Assembly (NCBI GenBank): GCA_023261685.1
Contig: JAHFOM010000007.1
Location: forward strand, 1-20,242
Direction of reading: 5' to 3'
Source of the DNA: Candidatus Moraniibacteriota bacterium
GTDB lineage: Bacteria; Patescibacteriota; Minisyncoccia; Moranbacterales; UBA1568
Length of the DNA: 20,242 bases
The notes beneath the pieces were generated by a model. It made no database searches. It worked only from the letters and a program-made list of their open reading frames with translations, and was not told where the DNA came from. Numbering within the stretch: position 1 is the stretch's first letter; each line of letters begins with the position of its first letter. A program made the position numbers and the translations under genes. This document shows positions 5,652 through 11,900 of this stretch, piece after piece.

Positions 5652-7358
5652 CTAGGATTCCTTCACCAGCTTGCCTCCTAACAGTTCCATCGCTTGGGTG
5701 ACGAGGGGGCTGAGTACGGCTTCATCGGCTGTGTCGGCTTTTTTCACTTCTTGAGCGGAAGGAGCAGTCTCTTCGAGCACGATAGAGAGCTTTATTTTCG
5801 ATCCTAAAATACTATCAAAGGCGTTTGCCAGTGTCAATTGATTGGCGCGTTCATCGAGGCGTTCTTTGTGGAAAGGATATTTGACCGCGATGGTGATGAC
5901 GGCGCCGGAGGTAGCAACGGGGCGGGCGGTAGAGAGAGCCAGCGAGAGGGAAGCATTGAGCTCTTTAGCAGTATTCAGGATAGCCGCCCATTTTTCTCGT
6001 ACGATACTGATATCAATATTTGAAGCTTTATCGGGAGTATCAGACGACGTGGGAGCGATTTCAGCGACGGTTGCTTGTCCTTCTTTCGCCGGCTTCTCTT
6101 GCGTAGTTGTTGCTGTTTTGATTTTTATTTTTTTTGGCGTTGGTGTTTGTTGTGAGTCGCTGTCTGACGGCTGTTGACCGTCAGGTGTTTCTGCGTGGTT
6201 GCCTTCCTGTCCAGTAGGTGTTTTTGTTGTCGTCTGTTTGCTGCTATCTGTTATCGGTTGATTGTTATCTGATAAGATTTTCACGATGGCAATTTCCAGT
6301 GGGAGCTCGGGAATGACGGAGCTCTTGCTGCCGACTTGGGCGACTTGGAAGTATTCGAGCATCTGCACGATATCAGCCGGAGAAAAAATTGTGGCAAATT
6401 CGCTGAGGGTTGTTTTTTGTTCATTGGTCAGATTTTCTAGCATCTGCGGACCATTGGTCGGATCAGCGGAAACGAGCAGAAGGTCGCGGAGGGAGTGGAG
6501 GAGCACGCCGCAGAAAATAGCCAGATCAACGCCGTCGTCTGAAAGTTTGCGGACGAAGGCGAGACTCGGATAGAGCTCCTTATTCCCTATCAGGCGCAAG
6601 AAGAGGAAGACGTTTTCTTTTTTGGTGGTGCCGAGTATTTCGATTACCTTGTCTTCGGTGATGGGAGAAACACCGAGTGCGGCGATCTGTGTCAAGAGCG
6701 ACTCGGCATCGCGCATTCCGCCTTCCGCCGTGAGGGCGATTATTTGGAGCGCTCCTTTTTCTATTTTCAATTTTTCCGCTTTGGCGATTTTTTCGAGTTT
6801 TTCGACGATGAGTTTGATGGGGAAGCGGGACAGGTCGAAGCGTTGACAGCGCGAGATGATGGTGTCGGGCACTTTGTGAAGCGCGGTGGTAGCGAGGATG
6901 AAAACGACATGCGCCGGCGGTTCCTCGAGCGTTTTCAAGAGCGCATTGAACGCGCCGATGGAGAGCATATGCACCTCGTCGATGATATAGACTTTGTGCG
7001 AGCCTAAGCTCGGAGGGAGCTTGATGGTTTCGCGCAGTTCGCGGATGTTGTCGACGCCCGTGTGGGAAGCAGCATCGATTTCGATGATATCGAGTGAACG
7101 TCCCTCGTCCATCAGGAGGCAATGCTGGCAACGGTTGCAGGGTTCTGCATCATTTTTTTTCCGGTCGGAACAGTTGATGGCTTTAGCAAAAAGACGTGCC
7201 AAAGTCGTCTTACCGGTGCCGCGCGGACCTGTGAGGAGATAGGCCTGACCGACACGACCGAATTTGAGGGCATTGGTGAGGGTTTGGACTATGTGCTTCT
7301 GTCCGACGACATCAGCAAAGGTCTGCGGGCGATACTTGCGGTAGAGGGTGGTGGACAT
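5652..7358 (-). CDS. dnaX: DNA polymerase III subunit gamma/tau
   Basis: This is the 568-aa clamp-loader ATPase. It begins MSTTLYRKYRPQTFADVVGQ. Walker A is GPRGTGKT (44-51), the zinc module uses C63, C74, C77 and C80, Walker B is IIDEVH (125-130), and the sensor/arginine-finger SRC is at 169-171. Domains I-III end near residue 370. A Thr/Gln/Pro-rich linker (about 370-440) leads to a tau C-terminal domain (IVREKWAAILNTAKELNASL onward). An A8 run at codons 408-410 in the linker would give an immediate TAA if one base were skipped, producing a gamma-like product. No Shine-Dalgarno is visible. Possible -10 boxes (TATAAT on the minus strand at 7446-7441) lie about 85 bases upstream. The leader carries three TTAGCT octamer repeats. 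Confidence 0.97.
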   Translation of the reverse strand: MSTTLYRKYRPQTFADVVGQKHIVQTLTNALKFGRVGQAYLLTGPRGTGKTTLARLFAKAINCSDRKKNDAEPCNRCQHCLLMDEGRSLDIIEIDAASHTGVDNIRELRETIKLPPSLGSHKVYIIDEVHMLSIGAFNALLKTLEEPPAHVVFILATTALHKVPDTIISRCQRFDLSRFPIKLIVEKLEKIAKAEKLKIEKGALQIIALTAEGGMRDAESLLTQIAALGVSPITEDKVIEILGTTKKENVFLFLRLIGNKELYPSLAFVRKLSDDGVDLAIFCGVLLHSLRDLLLVSADPTNGPQMLENLTNEQKTTLSEFATIFSPADIVQMLEYFQVAQVGSKSSVIPELPLEIAIVKILSDNNQPITDSSKQTTTKTPTGQEGNHAETPDGQQPSDSDSQQTPTPKKIKIKTATTTQEKPAKEGQATVAEIAPTSSDTPDKASNIDISIVREKWAAILNTAKELNASLSLALSTARPVATSGAVITIAVKYPFHKERLDERANQLTLANAFDSILGSKIKLSIVLEETAPSAQEVKKADTADEAVLSPLVTQAMELLGGKLVKES

Positions 7359-7362
7359 TGCT

Positions 7363-7386
7363 TTAGCTTCTTAGCTGGTTAGCTTG
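7363..7386. repeat. Three tandem TTAGCTNN octamers in the dnaX leader
   Basis: TTAGCT occurs at 7363, 7371 and 7379 with exact 8-base spacing, starting 5 bases upstream of the dnaX ATG. It is inverted relative to the array at 7522-7548. Confidence 0.75.
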
Positions 7387-7465
7387 TAATTTTTTAGGGG
7401 GGAGATTTTGACTTCTTACAATAATCCAATTATATACTCCATTATACACTTTTTGATGGCTTTAG

Positions 7466-7494
7466 AAAAGAAAAAAGCTCTTTTAGGAGCTCTT
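7466..7494 (-). terminator. Terminator of the 8939-8163/gtrA operon
   Basis: On the minus strand AAGAGCTC (7494-7487) pairs with GAGCTTTT (7480-7473), including one G-U pair, around a 6-base loop, and is followed by TTCTTTTC. It lies 60 bases after the GtrA stop. Confidence 0.65.
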
Positions 7495-7521
7495 CTCTTA
7501 AATCTTTAGAATATCCCTACA

Positions 7522-7548
7522 AGCTAATAAGCTACGAGCTAAAAAGCT
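7522..7548. repeat. Four AGCT repeats spaced 7-8 bases, inverted partner of 7363-7386
   Basis: AGCT occurs at 7522, 7530, 7537 and 7545. TACAAGCTAA (7518-7527) is the exact reverse complement of TTAGCTTGTA (7379-7388), so the two arrays can pair across the terminator. Confidence 0.7.
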
Positions 7549-7553
7549 GTTCA

Positions 7554-8156
7554 TCATTTTTTGAAGACGAAGAATTTGTAGCCGATGAAGTTCCACGTGA
7601 GAACGAGGATGGAAGCGGTGAGACCGCCGATACTCGCCCACGTCTTTTCAGCCATTCCAGCCGGGGCGCCGATGACATTGACCACGAAAGCGGTGATGCC
7701 GACATTAAGCAGGAGTCCGCTCAAGCTGATGAGGAGAAATTGAGTGAATTCCTCTCCAACATTACCAGTTTCTTTCTTCTCGAATGACCAGAATTTATTC
7801 CAGACATAGCTGTTGACGATGGCGGCGAGGACAGAGAAGGATTTGAAAACCGCGATAAGGTAGCCGGATGAGACATCGCTCATAAAGATGAAGAGGTTGT
7901 AAATCCCGAGATCGATGACGGTATTGGCGACGCCAATCAGTCCGAATTTGGAAAGCTGGAAGAAGAAAGGGCGGATTTTAGAGAGGAGATAGCCGACACT
8001 GATACCGACTACTGAGAGGAACGCAAGTAATGGAACAAAAGCTGTGATTGGAAGAGGAGACTTAACATTAAGAGCCCAAAAAATATAGGGCATTAGAATA
8101 CCAATCAAAGCGCCGTTTATGGCGGCAAAAAACAGATCTCGGGCAGTCAGTTTCAT
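7554..8156 (-). CDS. GtrA-family membrane protein with an extra N-terminal helix pair
   Basis: This 200-aa protein has six predicted membrane helices. The last four (from about residue 67) form the GtrA domain, recognised by LSKFGLIGVANTVIDLGIYN at its start and WNFIGYKFFVFKK at its end, with the typical VNSYVWNKFWSF between helices. GtrA proteins are linked to flipping or transferring undecaprenyl-phosphate-linked sugars for cell-surface glycans. GtrA alone is usually ~120-140 aa; here about 60 residues with two further helices precede it (FFAAINGALIGILMPYIFWAL and the PITAFVPLLAFLSVVGISVG segment). It follows the conserved hypothetical gene by 6 bases and ends in the terminator at 7466-7494. 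No glycosyltransferase is adjacent, so the sugar partner is unknown. Confidence 0.88.
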   Translation of the reverse strand: MKLTARDLFFAAINGALIGILMPYIFWALNVKSPLPITAFVPLLAFLSVVGISVGYLLSKIRPFFFQLSKFGLIGVANTVIDLGIYNLFIFMSDVSSGYLIAVFKSFSVLAAIVNSYVWNKFWSFEKKETGNVGEEFTQFLLISLSGLLLNVGITAFVVNVIGAPAGMAEKTWASIGGLTASILVLTWNFIGYKFFVFKK

Positions 8157-8162
8157 AATAGG

Positions 8163-8939
8163 TCAGAGAGAGGGTTTATTGCTGATTTCTTTTTCGATTT
8201 CTTCCATATCACGCACCCACGCGTCGAGCATATGGGTATCGCCTGCTCTCGTGCTGTCAGTGTCAGACTTGATGAAAGAAGTGTCGGGGGTTTTGTCTTT
8301 TAAATCTCGTTTCCAGCTGTTGATACTCTCGTTTTCTTCGGTGGCTTTGGAGAGAGTAGTTTGCCAGTCTTGGTGCGCGCCTTTTTGGATGACGTTCTCG
8401 ATGGCCGCCCAGGTAGCGTCGAGACCGCGCGGAGTGACGATAGCTACCTCGTCGCCGGGAGCCGCTTTGAAATAGGTGATGGATGCCAAAAGCACGCGGT
8501 AAGGCTTGCCATCCGTCAGGACATAATAGTTGCCGTTTTCGTCTTGTGCGACGACGGCAATGGCGTGCCGGCGATCAATGGGACCGATCTGCTTGTAGAG
8601 AAAAGCGCCATCTGTAGTTATGGTGAGCTTGAGCATATCGCCTTCGACAAGCTTGGATTTGGAAGCGTAGTTGGCAGGAACCGGATATTGTTTGCCATCG
8701 GTACCGAGCATAATCTGACCATCGAACGTACCTTCGATAATCGTACCGTTGTCGGTATCGACTTCCATCTTGCGCGGCCGGCCGGATTTCTTCTTGCCTT
8801 CGATCTGGAGCAGCATCGCCTTGGCGCCTTGGATGGTTTTTTCCGCACTGAGCACCATCTCGCGGAGCGCCTGAATCTTCATCGCCTGTTCTTCCGCATT
8901 GTGCTGATCCGCATCGCCTGCAATAATATTCTGTGGCAT
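8163..8939 (-). CDS. Conserved Patescibacteria-type hypothetical protein with AT-hook-like motif, 258 aa
   Basis: I recall this protein as widely conserved but unnamed in Parcubacteria genomes; I cannot verify this here. An N-terminal helix (about 14-48, AEEQAMKIQALREMVLSAEK) is coiled-coil-like. GRPRK at 53-57 resembles an AT-hook core. Two beta-rich repeats follow, each pairing a short acidic strand with GKxYxV: GQIMLGTDGKQYPVPANYASKS with KLVEGDMLKLTI, then ENGNYYVLTDGKPYRVLLASITYF with APGDEVAIV. These look like small barrel domains. The tail (about 190-258) is polar and probably disordered. The gene is the promoter-proximal member of an operon with gtrA (6-base gap). A nucleic-acid-binding role is inferred from GRPRK and the barrels only. 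Confidence 0.8.
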   Translation of the reverse strand: MPQNIIAGDADQHNAEEQAMKIQALREMVLSAEKTIQGAKAMLLQIEGKKKSGRPRKMEVDTDNGTIIEGTFDGQIMLGTDGKQYPVPANYASKSKLVEGDMLKLTITTDGAFLYKQIGPIDRRHAIAVVAQDENGNYYVLTDGKPYRVLLASITYFKAAPGDEVAIVTPRGLDATWAAIENVIQKGAHQDWQTTLSKATEENESINSWKRDLKDKTPDTSFIKSDTDSTRAGDTHMLDAWVRDMEEIEKEISNKPSL

Positions 8940-9020
8940 AATTTTTTTTGTTTTGTGTCTGAGTTCTCTTTTTGGAGATATGCTACCCCAAAACCAAAAC
9001 TCATATTTTTTTCTACTTTC

Positions 9021-9049
9021 AGTATAGAGGAATTTTTCTTGACAAGCAA
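9021..9049 (-). promoter_or_regulatory. Promoter of the 8939-8163/gtrA operon
   Basis: On the minus strand TTGCTT (9049-9044), a 17-base spacer and TATACT (9026-9021) form a good sigma70-type promoter. They lie about 80 bases upstream of the ATG at 8939. A copy of the 13-base repeat abuts the -35. Confidence 0.65.
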
Positions 9050-9115
9050 GTCCGGGCAGCTATTCAAGTAAGAACGATTGTTTCTGTTATGGCGCAAGAG
9101 GCAGTCCGGGCAACT
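9049..9115. repeat. Direct repeat AGTCCGGGCA[G/A]CT, two copies
   Basis: The 13-base word occurs at 9049-9061 and 9103-9115 in the same orientation, 54 bases apart (about five helical turns), upstream of the minus-strand promoter. Copy 2 is flanked by CAAGAG and CTCTTG, which can pair. Confidence 0.6.
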
Positions 9116-9378
9116 CTTGATGACTTTTAGATACGTGCAATAGTCCAACCATCAAAAGTAATTTTTTATCTCCATTTCACCACTCATCAGGACCTCTCGG
9201 TTACCGGAAACATCAGCCCCCAATCAACGGCGGAAAAGCTCATTTTTCCGAACCGAGAGGCCTTCTTCACACAGTGTGAAACGAGAGCCAAAAAATTCTT
9301 TTGGTGGCTGAACTGAGGTGAATACTAGCGGGCTTCAGAATTGAATTTTATGAAGATACTTGACAAAAAGTAAGAACG
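9066..9378. repeat. Direct repeat AAGTAAGAACG near both divergent promoters
   Basis: The 11-base word occurs at 9066-9076 and at 9368-9378, the latter inside the -35/-10 spacer of the sigma4-HARE promoter. A shortened form, AAGTAAGA, occurs at 9426-9433 just before the start codon. Confidence 0.55.
9193..9304. other. Cluster of hairpins and a palindrome, possible structured RNA or terminators
   Basis: CCTCTCGGTT (9193-9202) pairs perfectly with AACCGAGAGG (9251-9260). CGGAAAA/TTTTCCG nests inside at about 9231-9250. TTCACACAGTGTGAA (9266-9280) is a 7-1-7 palindrome, and CCAAAA/TTTTGG (9288-9293/9299-9304) is a small hairpin. All lie upstream of the plus-strand promoter, so they are not in the sigma4-HARE leader. 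I match them to no known riboswitch. Confidence 0.5.
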
Positions 9379-9389
9379 TGCGGTAATAT
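9360..9389 (+). promoter_or_regulatory. Promoter of the sigma4-HARE gene
   Basis: TTGACA (9360-9365), an 18-base spacer and TAATAT (9384-9389) form a near-consensus sigma70 promoter. The predicted transcript starts near 9396, which excludes ATG9388 as the start codon. Confidence 0.8.
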
Positions 9390-9441
9390 GAATCGATGTA
9401 AAGAGGGGGTTTCTGAAGCATATTTAAGTAAGAGAAAAATT

Positions 9442-10524
9442 ATGTCAGAAAATAAGCGTGCCTCGTCTCAGGTGTCTCTACAAGGAAGCGAAGAAGCCTT
9501 GTTTTTTTCGCCGGCTCTGGAACAGTTTCTCGAGCGTTTACCGCTGCGTTCACGAGATATCATCGCGGCTCGTTTTGGTATGCGTGGATCCGGACCGAAG
9601 ACGCTGGAAGAAATCGGTCAGTCGTATAAGATTACGCGTGAACGCGTGCGTCAGGTTATCGGCAGTGCTCTCGCGGTTCTTTCCGATGAGAGTGGGCATG
9701 CCGCGCTTTCGGAAATTTCCCGGCGTATCCAATCGACGCTTGAAGAAAAAAGTGGTATTATGAAAGCGGAAGAGTTCTTCAAAAAATTGGCACCAGCCGG
9801 AGGCGAAGAAGAAGGAGCTCTCTTGGCTTTTATTGAATGTTTTTCTGTTATCAGGGAAGAGAAGGCAACGAAAGAGCGTGAGAAGGCGTACGTCCTGAAA
9901 GGATTCTCCCTTGATCAGTGGGAGAAGATTACCGAAAAAGCCAAAGCGATTCTTGCGGAGGCCAATCAGGTGATGGACAAAGAAACTCTTCTTGCTCGTT
10001 TTTTGGTCAAAGAGGTCAAAGAGAATGGGGTGAGCGAGCAGAAACTTTTTGATTTTCTTGCCGTTTCTCGGGATGTCCGACAGAATGTTTTCGGTCAGTG
10101 GGGACTTTCCAGCTGGAGCGATATCAAACCCCGCGGTACCCGGGAAAAGGCGCACCTCGTTCTCAAGATGGCAGGCGCACCGCTTCATTTCCGAGAAATC
10201 GCCGCACGTATCGACAGCTACGGTCTTCAGCGGGTCAAAGCACGTCAGAGTCATCCGCAGACTGTTCACAACGAGCTTATCAAGGATAAGCGTTTTGTAC
10301 TGGTTGGTCGTGGTGTGTACGCGCTTTCCGAATGGGGGTACAAGAAGGGTACGGTCAAGGAAGTGCTGCAAGAAATTCTCCTGAAATCCGAGAAGCCGCT
10401 TTCGCGCGAGGAGGTGCTTGCTCTTGTGCTCAAAGTTCGTCAGGTCAAAAAATCTACCGTTATCATCAATTTGAATACTTTTTTCCATCGCGTCGGTAAG
10501 AATGCCTATACCGTCAAGAAATAA
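9442..10524 (+). CDS. Sigma-70 region 4 / HARE-HTH fusion protein, probable transcription factor
   Basis: This 360-aa protein has a complete sigma-70 region 4 at about residues 27-82: LPLRSRDIIAARFG, then GPKTLEEIGQSYKITRERVRQV. This is the helix-turn-helix that in sigma factors reads the -35 box and contacts the beta flap. No region 2 or 3 precedes it. After a helical middle (about 110-230) comes a HARE-type winged helix (about 233-299: APLHFREIAARI, then TVHNELIKDKRF and VGRGVYALSEWG). This domain is shared with the RNA polymerase delta subunit and eukaryotic HB1/ASXL proteins. A second similar winged helix fills 301-360 (KPLSREEVLALVL, FHRVGKNAYTV). I chose ATG9442 because the upstream in-frame ATG9388 lies inside the -10 box. 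It probably modulates RNA polymerase rather than acting as a sigma factor. It stands 65 bases before the membrane/ATPase pair. Confidence 0.85.
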   Translation: MSENKRASSQVSLQGSEEALFFSPALEQFLERLPLRSRDIIAARFGMRGSGPKTLEEIGQSYKITRERVRQVIGSALAVLSDESGHAALSEISRRIQSTLEEKSGIMKAEEFFKKLAPAGGEEEGALLAFIECFSVIREEKATKEREKAYVLKGFSLDQWEKITEKAKAILAEANQVMDKETLLARFLVKEVKENGVSEQKLFDFLAVSRDVRQNVFGQWGLSSWSDIKPRGTREKAHLVLKMAGAPLHFREIAARIDSYGLQRVKARQSHPQTVHNELIKDKRFVLVGRGVYALSEWGYKKGTVKEVLQEILLKSEKPLSREEVLALVLKVRQVKKSTVIINLNTFFHRVGKNAYTVKK

Positions 10525-10589
10525 TTTTCAGTGCGTTTGGACGAGTTTCTCTCTCGGCTCTAAACGGGGTCAACGAACCTCACACAGCC

Positions 10590-11894
10590 ATGTCTATTAT
10601 CCTATCAAGTTTTGTTGATATTTTCTCAAAAATGGGAGATGTTTTTTCCGCTGTTTTTTTGGTCTGGTTCATTATTTTTCCTCCGCTTCTCTTCTTTCTT
10701 TTCAAGGTGCTTTGGTCACTGCATGTTGAAGATCAGTATGCCTCTGGTTTAAAGTGGGTACTGCTTGAGATTATTCCTCCTCGGGATATAGAAAAAAGCC
10801 CCCAGTTGATGGAATCCATTTTTGCCGGATTCGCCGGCGTGATGAAAACGCCGACCGTACCTGAAGTGTGGATCAAGGGCGAGTTTCCGACTTCTTTTTC
10901 ATTGGAAATCGCCAGTCTTGAAGGGCGGACCCATATGTATGTGCGGACGCAGGTAGGTTTCCGCAATCTTGTCGAAGCGCATTTTTATGCTCAGTATCCG
11001 GACATTGAGATTGTGGAGGTGCCGGATTATGTCAATCTCGTTCCCAAAACCGTTCCTAATAAGGATTGGAATCTCTGGGGAGCTGATTTCGGATTTGTCA
11101 AAGATGATTTGTATCCCATCAAGACCTATAAGTATTTTGAAGAATCGGTGACGGGGAAAATGATTGATCCCATAGCGGGATTGTTCGAAGTGATGGGAAA
11201 AATCGGACCAGGTCAGCACCTCTGGTTTCAGATTATCGCTTCACCGTATACTGAGAAATGGCAGAAGACAGGACAAGTGACGGTGGACGAATTCTTAGGA
11301 AAAGTCAAGGAAGAAAAACAAGGTATTTTTATGCGTTTGCTGAGCGACCTCAAGGACGTTTTTCTGAATATCGGCAAAGGAATAATGGGTCAGGAAGTGA
11401 CATTTGCATCCGGTGAAACGGCAGAAAAGAAAGATGAGTCGCCGGTGGAATTCCGTCTGACGCCGGGAGAAAAAGATGTTCTGAAAGCATTGCAGGCGAA
11501 CCTCGGTAAGCAGATGTTCAACTCCCGGGTGCGGTTCGTTTATGTCGCGCGCCGCGAAGTGTACCATAAGCCGACCGGTGTCTCCGCCTTTATCGGGGCG
11601 ATCAAGCAATTCAATGATTTTAATTTGAATAGTCTCAAGCCGACGGATGTATCAAAGACATACGCGCATTATATTTTTGTCGATAGTCGACTCCGGTACC
11701 GTCAGCGTCGTCACTTCAATCGGTATATCAGGCGCAATGGCGATCCCGGTCATACGAAGATCAAGTTGAGTTCCGAGGAGTTGGCGACACTGTTCCATAT
11801 ACCGGATATGGCAGCAACGGCACCGTCCTTGACGCGTGTCGTCGCCAAGCGGAGTGGCGCGCCTTCTAATCTGCCAATTCAAGAATCTGAATAA
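10590..11894 (+). CDS. Membrane-anchored conserved protein paired with the VirD4-like ATPase, 434 aa
   Basis: This protein has one strong hydrophobic segment at about residues 18-42 (VFSAVFLVWFIIFPPLLFFLF). A large cytoplasmic part follows, with mixed alpha/beta blocks: SPQLMESIFAGF, SFSLEIASLEGRTHMYVRT, and VEAHFYAQYPDIEI. I know no enzymatic motif in it. From memory, proteins of this layout sit directly upstream of VirD4/TraG-like ATPases in Patescibacteria and some Gram-positive elements and are annotated only as hypothetical or DUF proteins. Here the gap to the ATPase gene is 6 bases, so the two are an operon. The likely role is membrane anchor or adaptor for the ATPase, which itself has no membrane helices. 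The start has no Shine-Dalgarno. Confidence 0.82.
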   Translation: MSIILSSFVDIFSKMGDVFSAVFLVWFIIFPPLLFFLFKVLWSLHVEDQYASGLKWVLLEIIPPRDIEKSPQLMESIFAGFAGVMKTPTVPEVWIKGEFPTSFSLEIASLEGRTHMYVRTQVGFRNLVEAHFYAQYPDIEIVEVPDYVNLVPKTVPNKDWNLWGADFGFVKDDLYPIKTYKYFEESVTGKMIDPIAGLFEVMGKIGPGQHLWFQIIASPYTEKWQKTGQVTVDEFLGKVKEEKQGIFMRLLSDLKDVFLNIGKGIMGQEVTFASGETAEKKDESPVEFRLTPGEKDVLKALQANLGKQMFNSRVRFVYVARREVYHKPTGVSAFIGAIKQFNDFNLNSLKPTDVSKTYAHYIFVDSRLRYRQRRHFNRYIRRNGDPGHTKIKLSSEELATLFHIPDMAATAPSLTRVVAKRSGAPSNLPIQESE

Positions 11895-11900
11895 GAGACT

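Larger units (their letters stand above)
8940..9441. other. Divergent intergenic region, 502 bases
   Basis: No credible gene is seen here. The region holds a minus-strand promoter (9021-9049), direct repeats AGTCCGGGCA[G/A]CT (9049, 9103) and AAGTAAGAACG (9066, 9368), a cluster of hairpins and a palindrome (9193-9304), and a strong plus-strand promoter (9360-9389). All genes leftward to 3271 are on minus, and all but one to the right are on plus. Confidence 0.8.

Noticed and set aside
6580..7131. 183-codon minus-strand frame inside dnaX
   Set aside because: Out-of-frame shadow of dnaX with low-complexity Arg/His/Pro content.
8879..9148. 89-codon minus-strand frame with SCPDCLL/SCPDLL repeats
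   Set aside because: It overlaps the start of the conserved 8163-8939 gene and its promoter; the repeated residues merely translate the 13-base direct repeat.
9388..9441. Upstream ATG of the sigma4-HARE frame
   Set aside because: The ATG overlaps the -10 box and precedes the predicted transcript start.
8940..9441. Replication origin at the strand switch
   Set aside because: No DnaA-box cluster (TTATCCACA-like) and no dnaA or dnaN neighbour.
9550..10488. 312-codon open frame on the minus strand
   Set aside because: It lies entirely antisense to the sigma4-HARE gene, whose protein shows clear domains; the antisense product has no recognisable motif.
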